64,000 bases of DNA from Xiphydria camelus. Taxonomy: Eukaryota > Arthropoda > Insecta > Hymenoptera > Xiphydriidae. Both the position numbers and the translations under genes were made by a program. The notes under the pieces were generated by a model. That model was not told the DNA's origin and ran no database searches. It was given only the letters and a program-made list of their open reading frames with translations. The stretch's first letter is position 1, and the number at the start of each line of letters is the position of its first letter. The stretch spans positions 22,050,278-22,114,277 of the forward strand of contig OY783194.1 in NCBI GenBank assembly GCA_963678675.1. Direction: 5' to 3'. This document shows, piece by piece, positions 54,976 through 64,000 of the stretch.

Positions 54976-55009
54976 ACAGAATAATTTCTATTCTTTTTTT
55001 TTCAGTGTA

Positions 55010-55734
55010 CACCGTACTTACTCTACTTAGAAATTAAGAAATTAAATTAATCTAAGTTAACCAATTTTATAAATAGTAATAATCGAATTATCAAAAACGA
55101 AAACATATCTTGAATTTGATATACCGTAGCCTTTTCCTCATTTTCTGTAAAAAAATGAGGGTAGTCAGATTGGCAGATAAGTGTCGGATAAGCCCGTATA
55201 AATTTCCGTATTGAAACTGAATACGGTTCAACAAGGCTTGATTACGTATTGTGTTGTTTTCATCTTAACACCTTATTCTGGCGGATCGCACAAATACGGG
55301 TTTAATCTAGTACTACAGAATACGTATTAGGGCCATGTAAAATCGTATTTATTTTAATATGGAGACTTTTACGGCCTTATCTGGTACTTATCTGCTTAAT
55401 CGGCATCGGTGATTCCTCATTGACCGTCGTTACACCAGAGGGGAAGGTGAGATGAAATAGAAGTGAGGTACATGTACACTTCATGTTCAACAGGTCGGTG
55501 TATAAATCGGAACCTGCGATAGCATGAAAGAGGAAATATATCGATAAAGAAAAAGTAATGATAATGTAGTTACTCCATTATTGTAATACAATTCTAATGT
55601 GTATCTCCTATTTTTCTGCCACGACTTTGATTCTTGATAGTGAAGAAAAGTGAAATTCATTGATTGATCCATCGATTCATCCCGTTCTCGCACGAAACGT
55701 CAGAGGGCCTCTGCGGCCCTAGAGCAGAATAAAC

Positions 55735-55735
<1 letters not shown>
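55010..55735. other. no gene seen
   Basis: Unremarkable sequence with no repeats or ORFs of note. Confidence 0.45.
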
Positions 55736-55765
<30 letters not shown>

Positions 55766-55774
55766 TTTCTTCTT
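55736..55774. repeat. (TTC)n microsatellite
   Basis: About 12 TTC triplets with one interruption. Confidence 0.95.
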
Positions 55775-55784
55775 CTCAAGTATT

Positions 55785-56720
55785 CCACCTAAAAAAGTAT
55801 TGATATCAAAATGTAGTGCCAAGTATCTACTAAGTGTTTTCCAGGATGGACGAGAAAGATTACAAAAGTTACCAAGAAGAAAGTAACTATACCAGAACAA
55901 GGCCACCAATGTTCAAAGAAAATGGTCCTTGGCGCGCCCGTGCATTACAAAATTCTTATCTTTTAAAAATGTGTATTAAATTCAGACTACATTATTATCG
56001 TAAGTGTAGGATATACAATTAATTCTTGTTTGTAGGGCTTATATAATAATAATCTTAAGTTACTTTAAGTAACTTAATAATCCTTAAGTTACTTTACAGA
56101 GAGATGCAGATATATACTATACATTTCAACATATCTGCCATATGACTCTTATTTTTTGTATACTAAGTAATCTTATAGCTGTTCTACAAAATAATTCCAA
56201 CGAAATCGAAATGTCATGACATATTTAAATTGTGGGAGATATTTTCAAATAATAAAATGATTCAGACAATGATAATTAGATGGGACACTTTTATCCAGTA
56301 TACCGAACCTGAACAAGGATGATGTACATAGGAGTATGCTCAGAAAGACTTCATATTATTTGCTATTGGTGAATAATTGTAGCTGTTTTGAAAAATAATT
56401 GCAGTCAAATATAAGAGTCATGATATAATTAAATTCTGGAACTCATTTTCCGCTCAGAAGGTTCATATAGGATATGACTTTTTTTCGCCAATATTTGTTC
56501 ATTACGCATCTCTAAAAGATAAGAATTTCTTAAGGCACGGGCCCGCCAAGAACCATTTTTTTTTAACATTGGCGGCCCTGTTCTGATGTAGTTACTTTCT
56601 TCTCGGTAACTTTTGTAACCTACCTCGACCATCCTGCAAATACTTGGTAGGTACTTGACACAACATTTTGATACCAATAGTTTTTTAGATGAAATACTTG
56701 AGAGAGGGGGGGGAGGAGGA
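55785..56720. mobile_element. inverted repeat with coding-like arms
   Basis: 55785-55975 and 56505-56720 are diverged inverted copies. Read outward from each side, both give a similar peptide: YKSYQEESNYTRTRPPMFK (plus, ~55860) and YKSYREESNYIRTGPPMLK (minus, ~56610), followed by NGxWRARALxNSYLL. The DNA has diverged while much of the peptide is kept, but without a start, a larger frame or a known domain this is only suggestive of a decayed transposon ORF. Confidence 0.5.
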
Positions 56721-57445
56721 TCTAAACACGGCATGCAATTTTTGTTAGGGTCATTTTTTGTAAGAGGTTATAATAATACTTATCACCTACATTGTACGAG
56801 TATACCAATAATTTTATTAAATGAAATATTTTTATTAAATATAATTTTTATTGGGCTCCTACTCAGTTCTGGGTATAATTTTAACATTTTAATGTTCTTG
56901 GGGGGATAACAGTTACGAGCAAGGTGGCAATGCCGCACGCAGCAGCTGTAGGCTAATCATTCTAACTTTTAAACTCGGATAATTTCACAATGAATGAATT
57001 CCTACCTTACCAAATATCTTCTTAAATGCATTGTTAACGTAAATGAATCATTTGGGATAGGAAATTAAATCGAAAAATAGTAATAAATAAACGAAAAATG
57101 AATGAAAAGTTACGCTTCACGATTTTAAACTGGGATCGCTGAGAAAATGGTGCTAGATAACCCAAGATTACGCGTAAACAATTTTTTAGAGGACATTTTA
57201 TAGAAAAAAATCCGCGAGGGCATATATCTAGCTATAATAGTTTAGCCATAGCGAGCACTCATAGTTGTCATTCGGAAATGCAGCGTTTAAACGTACCTGA
57301 CGCATGTATCTTAATCATTAACGATTGATTATCAACGATTGAAACGAAATTTTTAATTCGAGAAAAAATCAGGGGTTATCTATATGAAAAATTCAACTTT
57401 TTGAGGCCAACAAAAGTTTTATCTCTCAAATTGCATATAGGACAC
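56721..57445. other. no gene seen
   Basis: AT-rich DNA up to an assembly gap. Confidence 0.45.
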
Positions 57446-57645
57446 NNNNNNNNNNNNNNNNNNNNNNNNNNNNNNNNNNNNNNNNNNNNNNNNNNNNNNN
57501 NNNNNNNNNNNNNNNNNNNNNNNNNNNNNNNNNNNNNNNNNNNNNNNNNNNNNNNNNNNNNNNNNNNNNNNNNNNNNNNNNNNNNNNNNNNNNNNNNNNN
57601 NNNNNNNNNNNNNNNNNNNNNNNNNNNNNNNNNNNNNNNNNNNNN
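57446..57645. other. assembly gap (200 N)
   Basis: Exactly 200 unknown bases. A (GA)n run at 57646-57671 begins at its right edge, suggesting that a simple repeat broke the assembly. Confidence 0.99.
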
Positions 57646-57814
57646 AGAGAGAGAGAGAGAGAGAGAGAGAGCTTATTAAGATTAATACCGGTCTGCAAAC
57701 ATCTTCATTGTTATTTTGATTTATTCGTAAGGTAATACTTCTGTTGCCTGTAGTAGTTTAAAATAAATTTAACTTAACTAGGTAATAATCAAGCCAAACA
57801 ACAACAATCATTCC

Positions 57815-57873
57815 ACATCTGACGTTTCGGTTCCTCTTCGAACCCTCTTCACAGAGGTAATGACCCACAGATG
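57815..57873 (-). ncRNA. possible degenerate hammerhead ribozyme (retroelement-type)
   Basis: The minus strand shows CTGTGAAGAG, a 5-bp stem GGTTC/GAACC with a 6-base loop, then GAAAC GTC, closed by an outer stem CATCTG/CAGATG. This is the layout of a hammerhead core (CUGANGA - stem II - GAAA) known from Penelope-like elements and retrozymes. Two extra bases in the CUGANGA box suggest it is inactive. No reverse transcriptase is seen nearby. Confidence 0.4.
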
Positions 57874-58854
57874 CTTGAATTCTCTATTTATATCTCTAAC
57901 AACCCACCCGAATATAAGTATGTACAGGTAATATAAAGGTGTTATATCAAAACACATTGAATATCAAATTAGGTTGTAGCAAAATTTTAGATAAAAATTG
58001 TAGAGAAGTTATAAAATACCATATAACTTTCGCTATAAATATATTTCTTTTTGGAAAGTCAGTGTTTAAACATGAATTGTTTAAAGTTATCCTACGAATC
58101 CCATTTTAAAACTACCATTTTAAACACTCTCGAAATCTTAGTGAATCATCTCTGATCCAAAAAAATGGATTCTTTTAAAATATTTCAAACCCCGATTTAG
58201 TATTTTGTAAGTTCTCCAGAATATCCTACGAATATTCTACAGTAAAACCTGGATCAATTGACATATACGGAAGAATGCCAATCAACGAAAGTTGCATTCA
58301 GAGGCGTGACTAATGAATGATACAGAAACACATACACGTCACGTCGAATAGGGTTGGTACAAGGCTAGAGCCGAGTATATAGAAGTGCGTGTCTTTGCGA
58401 TTTATTGTTAGTGTCGTCCTAAATTCAGTTTTCCTCACTGCCAGGAACCGGAAGGGTGGCAAAAAAAGTAGGAGATAGTAACTTAAGTGAGTGCCCACTT
58501 AATTGGGATTTTGTTGTGTACAAATTTGTTTCTAATTCCTACATTAAAAACACACGATAAGCAGTATTTTTTAGTTGGTCCTCCATTCCTTCATACCAAC
58601 ACATAATTAGGAAGACATTTTAATCGTTTTGACCTCAGCTTTTTCAGATAAATATGAAGTTTTAGTAATATCATTAACATTGTGCAAAGGAAAAATAGAA
58701 AGTAACGTAAAACAATCATATTAAATCGACAAAGATTCAAGCCTACGTAACACATCTTCATAAATATAATTTCGATATTTGGAAATCATTTTACAGTGAC
58801 ACATTCTCTCATTAAACTTACAATTAATGAAATATTTCCGTGAAGAACGCTATA
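57874..58854. other. no gene seen
   Basis: AT-rich sequence with no recognised feature. Confidence 0.45.
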
Positions 58855-60060
58855 CAGGGTGGACCAGGTTAAACGTCATTTTTTTTATATGTGATAGAAC
58901 AACAACAAAAAAGTACTCATAAGAAAATTTTTTTCAAAAATGTTTTCTAACAAAGATACAGGGTGTCATAGTTTCGAAAAAAAAATGGTTTTCTCATCAT
59001 AACTTCTAAGTCACTGGATCGATTTCCATGAAATTTCGCACACAGGCTAATGTCGTACAGCTCTAAGTAATAATTAAATAATTTTAAAAAATTCTCCAGT
59101 GGCGTAGATACTGGGGGCCGGTACCCCCTTTCCCCCTTTCCAATCTTCGGCACCACTGGATATTTTGCAAAGAAAATTTAATTATTGGATTCCCCGTTTA
59201 ATTTAAAGAAAAAAATCACCCTTGCAAATTTTTGATTTGTGACTTCGTTTTTCAGATTTGTTTCTTTAAATTAAACGGAGAATCCAATAATTAAATTTTC
59301 TTTGCAAAATATCCAGTGGCGCCGAAGATTGGGAAAGGGGGAAAAGGGGGTACCGGCCCCCAGTATCTACGCCACTGGAGAATTTTTTAAAATTAATTAA
59401 TTATTACTTAGAGCTGTACGACATTAGCCTGTGTGCGAAATTTCATGGAAATCGATCTAGTGACTTAGAAGTTATGATGAGAAAACCATTTTTTTTCGAA
59501 ACTTTGATACCCTATATCTTCGTTAGGAAACATCTTTGAAAAAAATTTTCTCATGAGAATTTATTTTTTTTTGTTGCTCTATCACATATCACAATTAATG
59601 GAGTTCAACCTAGCTTTGGCCTGCTCGCAACCCTATAAATTAAAATAAATATCTCAAAAACGAAGCCATAAATCAAAAATTTGCGAGGGTGATTTTTTTT
59701 CTCTAAATTAAACGGGAATCCAATAATTAAATTTTCTTTGCAAAATATCCAGTGGCGCCCAAGATTGGGAGGGGGAAAGGGGGGTACCGGCCCATAGTAT
59801 CTACGCCACTGGAGAATTTTTAAAAATTATTTAATTATTGCTTAGAGCTGTTCTACATTAGCCTGTGTGCGAAATTTCATGGAAATCGATCAAGTAGTTT
59901 AGAAGCTATAATAAGGAAACCATTTTTTTTCGAAACTTTGACACCCTGTATCTTTGTTAGGAAACATTTTTGAAAAAAAATTTTTTATGAAAGTGTGTGT
60001 CCACTTTGTTTTTGTTGTTCTATCACATAAAAAAAATGACGTTTAACCTGGCCCACCCTG
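58855..60060. mobile_element. TA-flanked three-arm foldback element (CAGGGTGGACC end)
   Basis: The ends CAGGGTGGACCAGGTTAAAC and (reverse) CAGGGTGGGCCAGGTTAAAC lie next to TA. Arm 1 (58855-59240) is inverted against arm 2 (about 59250-59600) and again against arm 3 (about 59660-60060). All share CCAGTGGCGTAGATACTGGG-like segments, CATGGAAATCGAT and a terminal-like ACAGGGTGTCA near 58958. The ORFs inside are repeat shadows. Confidence 0.82.
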
Positions 60061-60062
60061 TA

Positions 60063-61158
60063 TATGCCACAATTAGATATTGTACCTATACGAGTAAATA
60101 ATTCATGAAAACCGAACGCAATAGGGATTATCGTTCTTTCGAAAACTTTCCATGATTATTGATCGAAAAAAAATACAATATAGAAATCAGTCGATTGCAC
60201 GGGTACCGGTGGATTCACTCAATGCCAAGTTTCTACTGTTTCGACATTTGAGGAAATCACGCGTCAATTATGCTCTAGAAAGTACGCAGAAACGAGAGGA
60301 AATACCGCGAAGTCTCGTGAGTCACGAAAACCGCAATTTTTATTGTAGTCGATCTCGAAATGTTTGTATGCATTCACGTACGTAGATCGAAAAAAAGGAA
60401 ATAAGTGAGATTGCACTCCGCGCGCGCGTGAGTGTGTATGTGTGCTCGTCGGAGCAGAACACTTTGAAATAAGTTGGGCAAAGTGGGATATGGCGAAACG
60501 ATATGGGAATCCATCGAAACATTTGTAACATATACTTATATCCTATATCCCCATTCCGTTCGTTATACATCCCGATTTATTTGTCATCTACAGATTTACG
60601 AGCCTTACCATTTTCTCGGCAACATTTTACGGATATTCTATTTCGCAAGCTAATTCGCGACCGCAAAATACAGATGTAGCACCTTGTTAGGCTTCGGAGA
60701 AGTTGCGCAAAGGAGAACTAATCATAGACCACTGATATCAAACAACGTACATTTGCGACCCTCTTATACGATAATATTAGGAGGTTCCATTGAAAGCCGC
60801 TGTTCTTCTGTTGATGGCTTTAACTACTTATGTCGCGCGTAGCGACTAATACTTCTTGTATTACTAAATTATGAACATTTATCATTAAGATTCAGTCATT
60901 AAACTGCCATTTTTGGTTAATATAAATCTATGTCTATAACCAAAGAAAATGGAACGCGATAAGTTGTTTTTTCGATTTGTACTTCTACACTACTTTGATT
61001 TTTAAAAAAGTGCTGCTGCAGCTCATCAATTATTTGTGCCAACTTATACTGAATCTGCTCCATCAGAAACAGTATGTAGACTAGTTTCGTTGCTTCAAAA
61101 GTGGAGACTGTGATGTTCACGACAAACAACGGCCAGGGGCCTAAAACACAAGCCATAC
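60063..61158. other. no gene seen
   Basis: Contains a GC-richer patch around 60340-60480 with a GCGCGCGTGAGTGTGTATG run. No coding exon can be supported. Confidence 0.45.
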
Positions 61159-61310
61159 AAGTGTAACAAGTGTAGGACTTGTAAGAAATTAACTTGTTGT
61201 TACAAGTCCTTAAATATTCTGTAACACAAGCTTCACCGCGACACTTGTAGGAAATAGGGAAAGGTCCCACACACACAAGTGTAGCTAATAATTTACAAGA
61301 CTTGTAGAAT
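61159..61310. repeat. cluster of ACAAGTGTA / ACTTGTAG motifs
   Basis: At least eight copies of ACAAGTGTA, ACTTGTA or TACAAGTCC in about 150 bp, in both orientations. No clear outer TIRs. May be the end region of another transposon with reiterated motifs. Confidence 0.5.
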
Positions 61311-61576
61311 ATGTAGAAGTCCGCTATATAAACCGGCCTACACGGTGATGCAAAATGACAGGTAATCTCACAAGCTTATCTCAGAGGGCGTTGCGGTGGT
61401 TGGAGGTCAGAGGCCAGACTTCGATTGGCTAGAACGATAGGTGGCACTTGACAACGTCGATCGCTCTGGCCAATCGAAATCGTTCTGGACCTCCAAACAC
61501 TAGCGAACCTACCGGGAACAAATTCTTCAAATTAGGTGCCATTGCAATTTATCTTCCAGTTTCTACAGTTAGCGTG

Positions 61577-61821
61577 TCCCGGTAGCTGTCAATTCGGGAG
61601 ACCAAAGCGTCTAATTTCGAAATCTTGAATTTGTGAATAATGGTGAGTAATTTGTAAAAGTGATAAGAAATAATCATATGGGTTTCTTCGATGAAATTCC
61701 CCCAGTGTTTAAAAACCCGAATGATTGTTTCTTATCACTTCTACAAATTACTCACAATTATCCACAAATTCACGATTTCGAGATTAGATGCTTTGATCTC
61801 CCGAATTGACAGCTACCGGGA
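61577..61821. mobile_element. foldback MITE, copy 2 of the 4432 family
   Basis: The ends TCCCGGTAGCTGTCAATTCG and complement pair exactly; the inner arm (AAGCGTCTAATTTCGAAAT, TTGTGAATAATGGTGAGTAA) matches 4432-4780. The centre has its own short hairpin (GTGATAAGAAA ... TTTCTTATCAC). Confidence 0.78.
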
Positions 61822-62492
61822 TAGCAGACGTTCGACACTTTTCGCTGTTTTTGCGAAAAACGCAGCGCACTCTTCTGAAGCCAAATTTAATTATAAATGA
61901 TTCCAGCGGAACCTGAGCGGTATACGTACTTCGAAAACAAATGAATGACAGAGCTATCAGTTTTGTGACATAAACATTCGCATTTGCACGCACGCATTGT
62001 CACGCACGGCATTAGTAATAAGAAAGCAGCAAATTCTCTATCAGATTTTATTTTATTTTTATTAAGGTTTTAGTTTAATTAACGTACACACATTCCTGTT
62101 AAACGAATAAGCATCATAACGCAATATATCCAAATACTTTTCTTAGTCTTTAAAATATTATTTTGACTTTATAATAATCGCATTACTGCTGGGAGATCTG
62201 TAAAAGACAATTTTGCCCTATGTATAACGTGGTATAATTTATCTAATTACCATTTTTAATGTACGAGTATATCATATTTCTACGGGATAACGAGTACTGT
62301 TACTGGCTCTTTAAGCAGAGAAATTCTACAGTCACTTTCATATCTCTATCTCTTTCCATTTCTTATCGCAAATTGCCAATCACTATGGGATTCCGATAAC
62401 TGTATTCGCGTTACTCTATACGTCTACAGCTTTGGAACCGTGGCTCTTATTAGAAATGGCGAGTACAAAGTTGTGAAATATGTGTAAGTATA
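61822..62492. other. no gene seen
   Basis: AT-rich; no features recognised. Confidence 0.45.
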
Positions 62493-62600
62493 GGAGAGGC
62501 CAGAGCAAGTTGACGAGGGAAGTTGGCCCCCCATTTCAATTACTTTCCATGAAAACGAGGGGCCTACTTCTCGTATGAACTTACTCCGGTCACCCTTGCT
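62493..62600. mobile_element. ~100-bp hairpin MITE, copy 4 (reverse core)
   Basis: Starts GGAGAGGCCAGAGCAAGTT after TA. The right end (reverse) contains GGGTGACCGGAGTAAGTT, close to the terminus GGGTGACCAGGGTTAGTT of 44254-45204. On the minus strand the core reads CCTCGTTTTC, GGAAAGTAATTG, GGGGGGCC. Confidence 0.72.
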
Positions 62601-63207
62601 TATGTAATTCATAAATTTCATGTTAAATTTTTGGGATTACGCCGGCAAAAATGAATTCGATAAAGAACCCGAATGGAAATTTAATCTGGAGAATCAGAGC
62701 CGATCAAAACAGGCAAGCGGAAATATTAATTAAATAACTAAACTACTTATACGCGAGTTCACAATAGACGGTCGATAATTTGAATATCGATTTCGGAAAT
62801 AATGAAATTACAAAGTACGAACTATACGGTCTTTCGTTCGTCGGGCACTGGCTAATCCTACGAAGGTTATTCAAGGACATTAAAATGGACCTCACTCGGC
62901 CTTGACATTATATTACATTACAATTTCATACAGTCGCGTCGTGCTCAATGTCCGCATAGTACTTAGTGTATGTGTTACCGAACGAACATTTACGACGATT
63001 AGTCATCATCGACTTTCCTTCGCTTCCTTGAACAGTCTTTCCATGAGCATGCCCGTCCATAAGAACGCTCCGCGAACGATATTATCCTCCTTCCCCCCTC
63101 CTCTCCCTGACCCCCAAAAGTCGAGATCGCGGATAAAATGTAACCGTAACGACCGGTAAACTAGGTTCCCGTAGAGACGATGCCGCGTTTTCAACTTATA
63201 AGTCTCG
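62601..63207. other. no gene seen; short GC-rich patch
   Basis: A patch at about 62990-63170 is GC-richer and has a 62-codon minus-strand frame (63194-63006) without any domain I know. Too weak to call an exon. Confidence 0.4.
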
Positions 63208-63373
63208 ACATATCGTACACTTAGATCAAAATAGTATCAACTCAAACAAAAACTTGTTTTTCAGAAATGGCAAATAACTGATTCTCATGTCGATATTTGA
63301 TAAGGGGTTGACTTTTTCTGAAAAACAATTTTTTTTTGAGTTGTTACTGTTTTGATCTAGGTGTGCGATATGT
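63208..63373. mobile_element. 166-bp hairpin MITE
   Basis: ACATATCGTACACTTAGATC pairs with GATCTAGGTGTGCGATATGT at the right end; arms of about 60 bp continue through AAACTTGTTTTTCAGAAA. No ORF. Confidence 0.8.
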
Positions 63374-64000
63374 GGATACGGGAAAAATTGAGATAAACAT
63401 TACACAATTAGGAGCAGACAGACATTAGGATTAATGGATGAATGGGTCCATTTAGGTGTAAATTAAAGGAAATCTCGATTTGCAGAGACTATTTCAGAGC
63501 GAGAGACAATGAAATAACCTTGAAATGTGCGATTTTTTACCTTTTGCGCTATCTCTGAAACTATGCAGAAATATGCCAAAGTCGGAAAATGCGACCCCGC
63601 GGAACTCACTACGATAAATAGTTTCAGAGATACAGAAGTTCAAATTTGAACTAAAAATGAGAAAAATCGCTTGAAATCGACACTTTTTATATTGCCTTGT
63701 CAAACATTTCCGGTACCTTGGACGAGAAAAACGTATAAGACATTATTTAAACTATAGTCTATCCGCGACATCAGGCTTATGGGTTGCTAGCAATGTTAGG
63801 CACTATTTTTCCTACGCATAATACTGTTGTGCGTCAGTCATCACGGTCCAGTTCTGTATATCCATTACTGAAGAACCCTCGACGAAACGTAAAATTGTAT
63901 AATTCTTATCCACACGTATTTCCTTCAATTATATGCCTATTTCAACAGAGAATTTCTCAATTATAAAATATAGGAAAATTTATGTATGTAAAGGTACGAT
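63374..64000. other. no gene seen
   Basis: AT-rich with a weak internal repeat of AGTTTCAGAGATA near 63490-63640. Nothing else. Confidence 0.45.

Larger units (their letters stand above)
49491..55007. mobile_element. 5.5-kb TA-flanked element with TTATCCTTC repeats
   Basis: The ends CACTGAAAAAAAAGA and (reverse) CACTGAAAAAAAAAG lie next to TA (49489-49490, 55008-55009). Just inside both, GAAGGATAATCTGAGTACGA appears in inverted orientation (49550 and 54970). Subterminal repeats of TTATCCTTC with AACCTTCCAATGG fill 49520-49885, and a related set fills 54690-54975. The centre is a giant palindrome. No transposase is seen. Confidence 0.75.

Noticed and set aside
57401..57698. ORFs of 90-92 codons across the N gap
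   Set aside because: They consist almost entirely of unknown bases.
63006..63194. Minus-strand 62-codon frame as an exon
   Set aside because: GC-rich patch but no recognisable protein similarity and no paired exon nearby.

Overview
The window is nuclear DNA of an insect. A gene cut by large introns encodes an insect-type GTP cyclohydrolase I, and almost all other sequence is transposon-derived: mariner and other TA-flanked elements, a Ty3/gypsy retrotransposon, LINE 3' ends, a small Helitron and many foldback elements. A hymenopteran (perhaps an ant) is my guess from the AT-rich, mariner-rich composition; I cannot prove it from this window.

The only convincing host gene is GTP cyclohydrolase I (GCH1, called Punch in Drosophila), on the minus strand. 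Four coding exons join in consistent phase: 39752-39563, 30999-30790, 10406-10241 and 2763-2647. All have AG/GT boundaries, and the gene leaves the window on the left before its last exon. Introns are about 8.6, 20.4 and 7.5 kb. A CpG-rich block (about 39.3-41.0 kb) covers exon 1 and the likely promoter. The enzyme makes dihydroneopterin triphosphate, the first step towards tetrahydrobiopterin and pteridine pigments.

Layout. 1-2.6 kb: broken mariner, a TA-flanked element with reiterated end motif, a mini-Helitron. 2.6-10.2 kb: exon 4, a deleted mariner and several foldbacks. 10.2-30.8 kb (intron 2): a young Ty3/gypsy element with identical LTRs (11673-16146), a 30-bp minisatellite with a mini-mariner inside, a TA-flanked foldback with a detached third arm (16.3-17.5 and 22.55-25.1 kb), two elements flanked by TTAA, and a GC-rich island near 27.3 kb. 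30.8-39.6 kb (intron 1): exon 2, then a nest of LINE fragment, TTA-flanked MITEs and a tRNA-like relic, a near-perfect palindrome, and ~100-bp hairpin elements. 41-64 kb: no gene recognised. This part holds a 593-bp tandem duplication, a LINE with a 13-bp target duplication that carries paired TTAA elements, a 5.5-kb TA-flanked element with a 3.6-kb palindrome in it, a 200-N gap, and a possible relic hammerhead ribozyme.

The most unusual signal is a set of short TA-flanked elements. Their ends share a degenerate GGG...GGGATAGTT-type motif, and in the longer members that motif is repeated internally with family-specific suffixes. They look like non-autonomous relatives of one unrecognised transposon group. 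All element calls rest on reading repeats, inverted ends and target duplications by eye; no database search was possible.
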